Part shown: one piece after another, positions 58,083 to 64,000 of the stretch | How positions within the stretch are numbered: position 1 is the stretch's first letter | Layout: every line of letters begins with the position of its first letter | Assembly: GCF_050587525.1 (NCBI RefSeq) | Contig: NZ_JBOBFT010000004.1 | Location: forward strand, 1-64,000 | Length of the DNA stretch: 64,000 bases | Direction: 5' to 3' | Origin: Plantibacter sp050587525 | GTDB taxonomy: Bacteria > Actinomycetota > Actinomycetes > Actinomycetales > Microbacteriaceae | Notes under the pieces: model-generated | Databases searched by the model: none | Told to the model about the DNA's origin: nothing | Seen by the model: the letters and a program-made list of their open reading frames with translations, nothing else | Translations under genes and position numbers: made by a program

Positions 58083-58847
58083 CTACTCCGCGATGAAGTC
58101 GCTCGTATCGCCGACGTAGCGCGTGTTGTTCTCGGGGATCGGGTCCACGGCGGCCGAGGCGACCTCCGCGGCGAACTCGCCCACGTTGTAGAGGCGGCCG
58201 GCCGATTCCTTGCGCTCGCTGATGGCGCCCGGGTTCGCGCGCTCCAAGAGCGTCGCGGTGATCGTGCCCTCGATCATGTCGCCGGAGACGACGACGAACT
58301 CGATCGACGCCTCGGTGAGTGCGGGGATCTTGGCGCGGAGGGCATCCTCGCCGGCGCGCTTCGACGTCGCGACGGGCAGGTACTCGGGCATCGTCGGGGT
58401 CGTGCGGATGAAGTGTGCCTGGTGGCTCGTGACGAAGACGATGCGCGCACCGGTCGCCAGGTGGGGCAGCGCCTGCTCGAGGACGTTCACCTGTGCCTCG
58501 CGGTTGAGGAGCATCGCGTAGTCCTCGGCCATGCCGCTCTCCATGCCGCCGGACGCGTTCAGGACGAGGACGTCGAGCTTGCCGAGTTCCTGCTCGACGG
58601 TGTCGAACATGCCCTTGACCGAAGCGGGGTCCGTGAGGTCCGCGCCGACGACGACGGCCTTGACGCCGAGCTCGGTGACCTCGTTCGCGAGCTTGACCGC
58701 GCGGGCCTCCTTGTTGCGGAAGTTGATGACGACGTTCGCGCCGGCAGCGGCGAAGTAGCGGATCGTGTCGGCGCCGATGCCCCGCGACGACCCGGTGACG
58801 AGGACGTTCTTACCGGTGAGTGATCCTGGCTCGAGGGGGTTCGACAA
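58083..58847 (-). CDS. SDR-family oxidoreductase (TTG start)
   Basis: A 254-residue SDR: GKNVLVTGSSRGIGADTIRYFAAAGANVVINFRNK (cofactor), VLVLNASGGMESG, IVFVTSHQAHFI with the Ser position, and YLPVATSKRAGEDALRAK, where Tyr and Lys sit farther apart (YLPVATSK) than the classical YxxxK, so catalysis may be altered. I chose TTG 58847 because AAGGAG lies six bases upstream and the family starts NPLEPGSLTGK. Terminator copy 2 follows its stop. Before the insertion it converged directly on the HdeD gene. Confidence 0.88.
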   Translation of the reverse strand: MSNPLEPGSLTGKNVLVTGSSRGIGADTIRYFAAAGANVVINFRNKEARAVKLANEVTELGVKAVVVGADLTDPASVKGMFDTVEQELGKLDVLVLNASGGMESGMAEDYAMLLNREAQVNVLEQALPHLATGARIVFVTSHQAHFIRTTPTMPEYLPVATSKRAGEDALRAKIPALTEASIEFVVVSGDMIEGTITATLLERANPGAISERKESAGRLYNVGEFAAEVASAAVDPIPENNTRYVGDTSDFIAE

Positions 58848-59001
58848 CGCGGGCTCCTTGTAATCCTGGCGCCATCGAGCGACGGCGGTTCCAGCCACCG
58901 ACCTTATCAACAACCACGCGCTTCGCGGTCCCGGAAACCACCCAGCTGGTAGCGTTGAAGCGACCGGTGCAGTTCACTTCCGGTCTGGGAGGAAGTCTGA
59001 C

Positions 59002-59499
59002 ATGGACGTCATCACCGAGTACGCGTGGATCGGCTGGCTCGTCCTCATCCTCGTGTTCGTCACCATCGAGATCCTCTCGCTCGAGTTCACCTTCCTGATG
59101 CTCGCCGTCGGCAGCGTCGTGGGAATGCTCTCCGGGTTCGTGGGAGCTCCGTGGTGGTTGCAACTGATCATCGGCGGTGCAGCCTCCGTGCTGCTCCTCC
59201 TCACGGTCAGGCCGCCGCTGCTCAGAGCGCTCCACAAGGGAGCTGATCCCACGAAGAGCAACGTCGACGCCCTGCTCGGCCTCTCCGGTGTGGTCATCTC
59301 CACCGTCGGAGCGCACAACGGGCAGGTCAAACTGACCAACGGCGACACCTGGACGGCCCGCACACCTCAGGGCGGTCCGGTCTCGAGCCTCGAACCGGGC
59401 ACAGCTGTGCTCGTCCAAACCATCGACGGAGCCACGGCTATCGTCATCCCCGCACGCACCGCGCCGCACGCGCCGAACGAAGAGCAGGAGCAGTCATGA
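59002..59499 (+). CDS. NfeD-like membrane protein
   Basis: A 165-residue protein. Three to four N-terminal TM helices (WIGWLVLILVFVTIEILSLEFTFLMLAVGSVVGMLSGFVG, WLQLIIGGAASVLLLLTV) precede an OB-fold tail (NVDALLGLSGVVISTVGAHNGQVKLTNGDTWTARTPQGGPVSSLEPGTAVLVQTIDGATAIV). It is the short NfeD type that pairs with SPFH proteins; here the SPFH gene follows with an ATGA overlap. Confidence 0.92.
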   Translation: MDVITEYAWIGWLVLILVFVTIEILSLEFTFLMLAVGSVVGMLSGFVGAPWWLQLIIGGAASVLLLLTVRPPLLRALHKGADPTKSNVDALLGLSGVVISTVGAHNGQVKLTNGDTWTARTPQGGPVSSLEPGTAVLVQTIDGATAIVIPARTAPHAPNEEQEQS

Positions 59500-60566
59500 C
59501 CGATGCAAGCGAAGTCGTCCCGATGATCATCGGGTGGGTGATCGGTGTTGTCGTCGTCATCTTCGTCCTGGTGGTGCTGTTCCGCTCCATCCGGATCATT
59601 CCGCAGGCCACGGCGGGTGTCGTCGAACGGCTCGGCGCCTATCACAAGACCCTCACGCCGGGTCTGAACATCCTCATCCCGTTCATCGACCACCTGCGTC
59701 CCCTCATCGACATGCGTGAACAGGTCGTCTCCTTCCCGCCGCAGCCCGTCATCACCGAGGACAACCTCGTCGTGTCGATCGACACGGTCGTCTACTTCCA
59801 GGTGACCGATGCCCGCGCAGCGACCTACGAGATCGCGAACTACCTCGGCGCCGTCGAGCAGCTCACCACCACGACGCTGCGTAACGTCGTCGGTGGCCTC
59901 AACCTCGAACAGGCCCTCACGAGCCGCGACGAGATCAACGGCCAGCTCCGCATCGTCCTCGACGAAGCGACCGGCAAGTGGGGCATCCGCGTCGGCCGCG
60001 TCGAGCTCAAGGCGATCGACCCGCCCCTCTCCATCCAGGACTCGATGGAGAAGCAGATGCGGGCCGAGCGTGACCGTCGTGCACTCATCCTGACGGCAGA
60101 GGGAACCAAGCAGTCCGCCATCCTGACCGCGGAAGGCGCACGACAGGCCGAGATCCTCCGCGCAGAGGGTGACGCGCAGGCGGCCGTCCTCCGTGCCCAG
60201 GGTGAAGCGTCCGCCATTCAGACGGTCTTCAAGGCCATCCACGAAGGCGACCCAGACGAGAAGCTCCTCGGCTACCAGTACCTGCAGATGCTCCCGAAGA
60301 TCGCAGAGGGGCAGGCGAACAAGCTCTGGATCATCCCGAGCGAACTCACCGAGGCGCTCAAGGGCATCGGCAGCGCGTTCGGTCCTGGCAACACGAGGAA
60401 CCCGCTCGCCGCAGCGGCTGCCGCTGCCGGGCTGACCCCGCCGGTCGGAGTTCCGCCGACCGATGGCTCGGCATCCAGCATCGTGCCGCCGAACGTGCCT
60501 GGCTTCCCGCCTACAGCGCCACAGACGCCGCCCGCTCCCCCGACCACGCCGCCCGCCTCGGAGTAA
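59496..60566 (+). CDS. SPFH/band-7 domain protein (QmcA/paraslipin-like)
   Basis: A 356-residue stomatin-like protein. N-terminal TM (residues 10-30), SPFH core (IIPQATAGVVERLGAYHKTLTPGLNILIPFIDHLRPLIDMREQVVSFPPQPVITEDNLVVSIDTVVYFQV), a long coiled helix with ERDRRALILTAEGTKQSAILTAEGARQAEILRAEGDAQAAVLRAQGEA and a Pro-rich tail. It should oligomerise on the membrane with NfeD, possibly scaffolding proteases or ordered lipid domains. Confidence 0.93.
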   Translation: MTDASEVVPMIIGWVIGVVVVIFVLVVLFRSIRIIPQATAGVVERLGAYHKTLTPGLNILIPFIDHLRPLIDMREQVVSFPPQPVITEDNLVVSIDTVVYFQVTDARAATYEIANYLGAVEQLTTTTLRNVVGGLNLEQALTSRDEINGQLRIVLDEATGKWGIRVGRVELKAIDPPLSIQDSMEKQMRAERDRRALILTAEGTKQSAILTAEGARQAEILRAEGDAQAAVLRAQGEASAIQTVFKAIHEGDPDEKLLGYQYLQMLPKIAEGQANKLWIIPSELTEALKGIGSAFGPGNTRNPLAAAAAAAGLTPPVGVPPTDGSASSIVPPNVPGFPPTAPQTPPAPPTTPPASE

Positions 60567-60568
60567 GC

Positions 60569-61351
60569 ATGAGCGCTCCGGCGCACCAGGGATTCTTCAG
60601 TCCGACCGGGCCCCGTGTGTTCGCACACCGGGGCCTGGCCCTTGGGGTGCCGGAGAATTCGCTGGCGGCGTTCCGGTTGGCCGTCGACGCGGGTGCGGAG
60701 TATCTCGAAACCGACACCCGCGTGACGAGCGATAGCGTCGCCGTCCTCTTCCACGATGAAACGCTCGAACGGATCACGGGCGATAGGCGCCCCATCGCAC
60801 GCATGACGCTCGCCGAGCTGCAGAGCGTCGATCTCGGCGGTGACCGGGTCGCGACCCTCGCCGAGGCGCTGGCTGCTTTCCCGGAGGCCCGCTTCAACAT
60901 CGATGTCAAAGCGGCCGACGCCGCGGACCCGGCCGCCAGGGCGGTGAACGAGGCGGGGGCACAGGGCCGAGTCCTGATCACGTCGTTCTCCGACGCGAGA
61001 CGCCTCGCGATGACGGCGGCACTCCTCCCTCTCGTTCCGGCGGTCGACACTGCTTCGTCGCCAGGCGTCGGCGTCCTCAGCCGCGTCCTCCCGTTCGCGC
61101 TCGCAGGATGGATCGCGCCCGTCCGCCGGCTTCTCTCCGGTGTCGACGCCGTGCAGATCCCGGAACGGTTCCGCGGACTCCGAGTGGTGACCCGACGCCT
61201 CGTCCGAACCATGCACGCGGCCGGCGTGGAGGTCCACGTCTGGACGATCAACGACCCCGACGACATGCGTCGACTCCTCGATCTCGGCGTCGACGGGCTC
61301 GTCACCGACCGCGCAGACATCGCGCTCGCCGTCATCCGTTCCGCAAGCTGA
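60569..61351 (+). CDS. Glycerophosphodiester phosphodiesterase family protein
   Basis: A 260-residue GDPD TIM barrel: VFAHRGLALGVPENSLAAF (His20, Arg21), EYLETDTRVTSDSVAVLFHDETLERIT (Glu47, Asp49, His62), FNIDVKAAD (Asp/Lys) and VHVWTINDPDDMRRLLDLGVDGLVTDRADI at the end. It cleaves glycerophosphodiesters to glycerol-3-phosphate and an alcohol. No signal peptide. It starts two bases after the SPFH stop and belongs to the same operon. Confidence 0.93.
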   Translation: MSAPAHQGFFSPTGPRVFAHRGLALGVPENSLAAFRLAVDAGAEYLETDTRVTSDSVAVLFHDETLERITGDRRPIARMTLAELQSVDLGGDRVATLAEALAAFPEARFNIDVKAADAADPAARAVNEAGAQGRVLITSFSDARRLAMTAALLPLVPAVDTASSPGVGVLSRVLPFALAGWIAPVRRLLSGVDAVQIPERFRGLRVVTRRLVRTMHAAGVEVHVWTINDPDDMRRLLDLGVDGLVTDRADIALAVIRSAS

Positions 61352-61379
61352 ACGCCAGCTGGGAGAAGACCTGGCAATC

Positions 61380-61405
61380 GGAACACTTTCCCCAGCTTCC
61401 GGGTT
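61380..61405 (+). promoter_or_regulatory. Sigma-R-like promoter of rbpA
   Basis: GGAAC (61380-61384), exactly 18 bp, then GTT (61403-61405): the GGAAT-N18-GTT pattern of sigma-R/SigH promoters. In Streptomyces, rbpA is a known sigma-R target. TATAACTAT just downstream (61406-61414) could be a separate housekeeping -10. Confidence 0.7.
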
Positions 61406-61441
61406 TATAACTATGGGTGGCGAGCGAGAGGAGACCACACA

Positions 61442-61804
61442 ATGGCAGATCGCAGTTTGCGCGGAATGCGCCTGGGCGCCCAGAGTCTACAAACCGAAGA
61501 AGGCGTCATTTTCTCGGATCGGACCAACCACACCTACCGGTGTCAGAGTTGCGACCGAGAGACCACGATGACGTTCGCCGCGGATGCGGAAGTACCCGAG
61601 CTGTGGGAGTGCCGTCACTGCGGCGCCGAAGCAATCCTGCTCGTGGACTCCAAGCCCGTGGTCGTCGACCGTGGCGATGTGAAGATCCCGAGGAGCCACT
61701 GGGACATGCTCCTCGAACGTCGTTCACGTGACGAATTGGAAGAGCTCCTGCAGGAGCGCCTCGACTACCTCCGGGCACGTCGCGGCCAGCAGAAGAGCGC
61801 CTGA
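61442..61804 (+). CDS. rbpA: RNA polymerase-binding protein RbpA
   Basis: A 120-residue actinobacterial RNA polymerase accessory factor that binds group 1/2 sigma factors and stabilises open complexes. It begins MADRSLRGMRLGAQSLQTEEGVIFSDRTNHTYRCQSCDRETTMTF, a core zinc-ribbon-like domain with CQSCDRE and CRHCGAE, and ends with the sigma-interaction helix RRSRDELEELLQERLDYLRARRG. ATG 61442 follows GAGAGGAG. Its sigma-R-like promoter lies 37 bp before. Likely essential and core. Confidence 0.96.
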   Translation: MADRSLRGMRLGAQSLQTEEGVIFSDRTNHTYRCQSCDRETTMTFAADAEVPELWECRHCGAEAILLVDSKPVVVDRGDVKIPRSHWDMLLERRSRDELEELLQERLDYLRARRGQQKSA

Positions 61805-61828
61805 CCACCGGCACACACTCCTCCGAAC

Positions 61829-61851
61829 CGCGATGCAGCAGCTGCATCGCG
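61829..61851. terminator. Intrinsic terminator after rbpA
   Basis: The perfect 11-bp arms CGCGATGCAGC and GCTGCATCGCG flank one central base; outer CCGA/TCGG pairs extend the stem. GGGGG TTTT follows on the plus strand. It may also end the convergent lnt transcript. Confidence 0.85.
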
Positions 61852-61933
61852 AGTCGGGGGTTTTGTCATGCCCGAAACCGAATGTGGCGAACATGTGCTG
61901 ACGCGCAGCGGGCGAGTCGGTACTGCGCGAGCG

Positions 61934-63595
61934 CTACGCGCGCTTCCGTTTCGGGCGGGTGGACGCGAAGCCCGCAAGGACGAGCGTCGCGAGACCCATC
62001 CCATCGATGAACAGCTCGAACTGGTGACCGAACGCCATCGCCGGGGTCACGGTGTCCGTCAACGGAACGTCGGCGACCATCGAGCCGGGCTTGAACGCAG
62101 GGATGCTCGTGATCGTGTGCCCGTCCGGGCCGATGATCTGGCTGGTCCCGACCGTCGAGATGTTGACGACTGATCGAGCCGATTCGATCGCGCGGAGCCG
62201 GGCGATTGCGAGTTGCTGCTCATTCTCGTCGGTGGTCCCGAAGTCGGCGTTGTTCGTCTGGGCGAGGATCATCCGGGCTCCGTCGGCCACCGCATCGCGC
62301 GTGAGCTGGTCGTCGGCGATGTCGAAGCAGATGCTGATGCCGGTGAGCACTCCCCCGATGTCGAACACGTTGTCCTTCGTCCCCGGCGTGTAGTCGCGCT
62401 GAATCAAACCGATGAGATCGGGCGACAGCGGTTCCCAGAACGCGCGGTCCGGTACGTACTCGCCGAAGGGGACGGGGTGCTTCTTGTCGTAGATGTCCTT
62501 GACGCCGTCCGGGTAGGACCAGAGGAGCGACGAGTTGAAGTACTCGTCTCCGCGGTTCGAGATCGCACCGACGATGAACGGTGCGTTCATCCGGCGGCTC
62601 AGGTAATCGAGCGCAGCAGCCGACTGTGGTACCCGTTGGGGGTCGAGATCCGCGCTGCCCTCCGGCCAGACGACCATGTCGACCGGTTCGTCGATGATCT
62701 TGAGCGTCTCCTCGATCTGCGTGTTCATGACCGTGCCCGGAGCGGCGCCGTCGAAGTAGCCGGCCGGTCCGTTTCCCTGGACTGCAGCGACTCGGGACGA
62801 GCCCGTGCTCGGCGTGGGCCACGACGGAACGATCAGCACGGCGATCACCGCGAGCAGGGCTGTACCGACCTTCGTCATCACCCTGACGTCGGCGGCTGCT
62901 GCGAGCTGCATCGAGAGCGCGACGAGCAGCACCATGATGAAGCTCAGGCCGGAGAACCCGACCCAGGCCACGAGCGGCGCGAACGGGCTCTCGGACTGAC
63001 TGAGTGCCATCCGAGCCCAGGGGAAGCCTCCATAGGGCCAGACGCTCACGAGCGACTCCCGAGCCGTCCAGACCGCTGCGACGACCGCCGCCGTCAACCA
63101 GACACGGCCCGCCGTTCCCGGGAACGCTCGCGGGATGAAGCGGTAGGCGAGGGTGATGAGGATCGCTCCGAGCGCGAAGAAGATCGACTCGACCGTCGCC
63201 AGCGCCGCCCAGGGAACCGGCCCGAGGTACACGGTCGCCCACTCGATGTGCACGAGGTAGAACGACTCCCCCGCGATGAAGCCGATGAGCAGTGCGCCCC
63301 AGACGCTCCGCCCCATGAGCGTGAGGAGGATGAGACCGATGCCGACGAACGCCAGCGGCCACACGCCACGGTCGGGGAACCCGCCGTCGAGGATCGGACC
63401 GGCTGCGATCGCCACGACGACCGCGAGCCACAGTGGAAGCGGAGGACGTCGGAGCGCTCTCGCCTCGAGCCGTCTGGAGCGTCTCGCCTGTCGGCGAGCC
63501 CTGCGGCGCGAACCGGTATCACCGGGGTCCCCCGACACGCGTCGCCCGTTCGCAGGGATCGTGCCGACGTCCGGGGACTTGTCCGAGCCGGTCAC
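61934..63595 (-). CDS. lnt: Apolipoprotein N-acyltransferase
   Basis: A 553-residue membrane enzyme that N-acylates lipoproteins. About seven TM helices are followed by a nitrilase-fold domain with the Glu-Lys-Cys triad: Glu in MVVWPEGSADL, Lys in DIYDKKHPVPFGEYVPDR, Cys in GISICFDIADDQL. The Arg-rich N terminus is cytoplasmic. GTG 63595 overlaps the upstream helicase stop as GTGA. A polyprenol-phosphate mannosyltransferase gene often follows lnt in actinobacteria; here rbpA converges instead. Confidence 0.95.
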   Translation of the reverse strand: MTGSDKSPDVGTIPANGRRVSGDPGDTGSRRRARRQARRSRRLEARALRRPPLPLWLAVVVAIAAGPILDGGFPDRGVWPLAFVGIGLILLTLMGRSVWGALLIGFIAGESFYLVHIEWATVYLGPVPWAALATVESIFFALGAILITLAYRFIPRAFPGTAGRVWLTAAVVAAVWTARESLVSVWPYGGFPWARMALSQSESPFAPLVAWVGFSGLSFIMVLLVALSMQLAAAADVRVMTKVGTALLAVIAVLIVPSWPTPSTGSSRVAAVQGNGPAGYFDGAAPGTVMNTQIEETLKIIDEPVDMVVWPEGSADLDPQRVPQSAAALDYLSRRMNAPFIVGAISNRGDEYFNSSLLWSYPDGVKDIYDKKHPVPFGEYVPDRAFWEPLSPDLIGLIQRDYTPGTKDNVFDIGGVLTGISICFDIADDQLTRDAVADGARMILAQTNNADFGTTDENEQQLAIARLRAIESARSVVNISTVGTSQIIGPDGHTITSIPAFKPGSMVADVPLTDTVTPAMAFGHQFELFIDGMGLATLVLAGFASTRPKRKRA

Positions 63596-64000
63596 AGCGA
63601 GCTGTACGCCACGATACCGCGACGGATCGAGTCGAGGGCCTGACGTGCTGTTCGTGCGACGGGCCCTTCGGCACCGCTCAACTGGTCGAGCAGGTCGATC
63701 GTCTGCTTGCACCAGCGCACGAAGTCGCCGGCGGCGAGTTCGGCCTCGATGAGCACGACGTCGAGGCTCTGCCCGCGCGACCACTGGTGCATCGCGAGCG
63801 AGAGGCCCGTGGAGATCGGGTTGCTGCCGGGCAGCTTGTGATCGCGTTCGCTGTCATCGAGGCGGCTCCAGATGTCCTGGGTCCTCTCGAGCGCGGAGCG
63901 GAACGGACCACGCGGCAGGAAGCGCTCCGGCGTGTTCTGCTCATCTCGACGTGGTTCATAGACGATCGCAGCGGCCATCGCGGCGAGCGACGACGCGTCG
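63592..64000 (-). CDS. DEAD/DEAH-box helicase (HelY/Mtr4-like), C-terminal part (partial)
   Basis: 136 codons run off the right edge. The sequence DASSLAAMAAAIVYEPRRDE, then RSALERTQDIWSRLDDSERDHKL, and finally MHQWSRGQSLDVVLIEAELAAGDFVRWCKQTIDLLDQL...ALDSIRRGIVAYSSL is the DSHCT domain of Ski2/Mtr4-type RNA helicases (HelY in mycobacteria). The ATPase core lies outside the window. Its stop overlaps the lnt start as GTGA. Reading continues upstream of the Met at 63978, which is internal. Confidence 0.9.
   Translation of the reverse strand, partial: DASSLAAMAAAIVYEPRRDEQNTPERFLPRGPFRSALERTQDIWSRLDDSERDHKLPGSNPISTGLSLAMHQWSRGQSLDVVLIEAELAAGDFVRWCKQTIDLLDQLSGAEGPVARTARQALDSIRRGIVAYSSL

Noticed and set aside
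1..64000. tRNA, rRNA or insertion-sequence transposase genes
   Set aside because: No tRNA-like cloverleaf or CCA end, no rRNA stretch and no transposase or integrase motifs were found by reading; a tRNAscan run would settle the tRNA point.

Overview
The window is a gene-dense, high-GC bacterial chromosome segment with about 57 supported protein genes, many GTG starts and no RNA gene that I could find. RbpA, a DUF222/HNH nuclease, a HelR-type RNA polymerase motor ATPase, a sigma-R-like promoter and the CTTCGACAGGCTCAGG-type short repeats all point to Actinomycetota. Microbacteriaceae is the most likely family; I cannot name the genus. Most of the window is an accessory 'regulator plus transporter or enzyme' landscape; the last 5 kb (NfeD/SPFH, GDPD, RbpA, Lnt, HelY-like helicase) looks like core genome.

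Layout. 0-7.3 kb: partial DUF222 nuclease, RidA, helR behind a dyad that matches the rifamycin-associated element, a methyltransferase, Mn-catalase and an XRE regulator. 7.5-15.2 kb: small epimerase, MFS and MocR pair, ICMT-like protein, TetR/DHA2 efflux pair with twin palindromic operators, VOC protein. 15.5-21.2 kb: two-component system followed by a membrane flavin electron-transfer cassette (ferric-reductase-like protein, FMN-binding protein, ApbE, COG4705 protein) joined by short overlaps. 21.3-26.5 kb: membrane proteins, then an MHS transporter/RpiB module under a LacI regulator with two palindromic operators. 26.5-30.1 kb: TetR-CorA operon divergent from a CocE/NonD hydrolase across a 12+12 bp operator. 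30.1-36.2 kb: five-gene minus-strand operon (AI-2E transporter, DUF2252, HerA-like ATPase, DHA2 MFS, small membrane protein). 36.4-49.4 kb: many small regulator/enzyme pairs (ArsR/SDR/transglutaminase, MarR/EamA, LysR/threonine synthase) plus hydrolases. 49.4-52.6 kb: TetR-GDSL divergent from hydrolase-SDR, then a diacylglycerol-kinase-like enzyme. 53.1-55.5 kb: UvrA-like ABC ATPase. 55.7-58.8 kb: HdeD and an SDR gene in convergent orientation, separated by an inserted 1.7 kb three-gene module. 59-64 kb: core genes.

The most unusual structure is at 56.3-58.1 kb. An exact 56-bp sequence that contains a 17-bp-stem bidirectional terminator occurs twice. Between the copies sits a lower-GC operon for a small secreted protein with two cysteines, a membrane-anchored protein and a multi-pass membrane protein, none of which I recognise. 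It looks like a cassette that entered a terminator and left every neighbouring gene with its own copy.

Other notable signals are the RAE-like dyad in front of helR, the ApbE/FMN electron-transfer cassette, several perfect operator palindromes between divergent genes, and seven GTGA start/stop overlaps.
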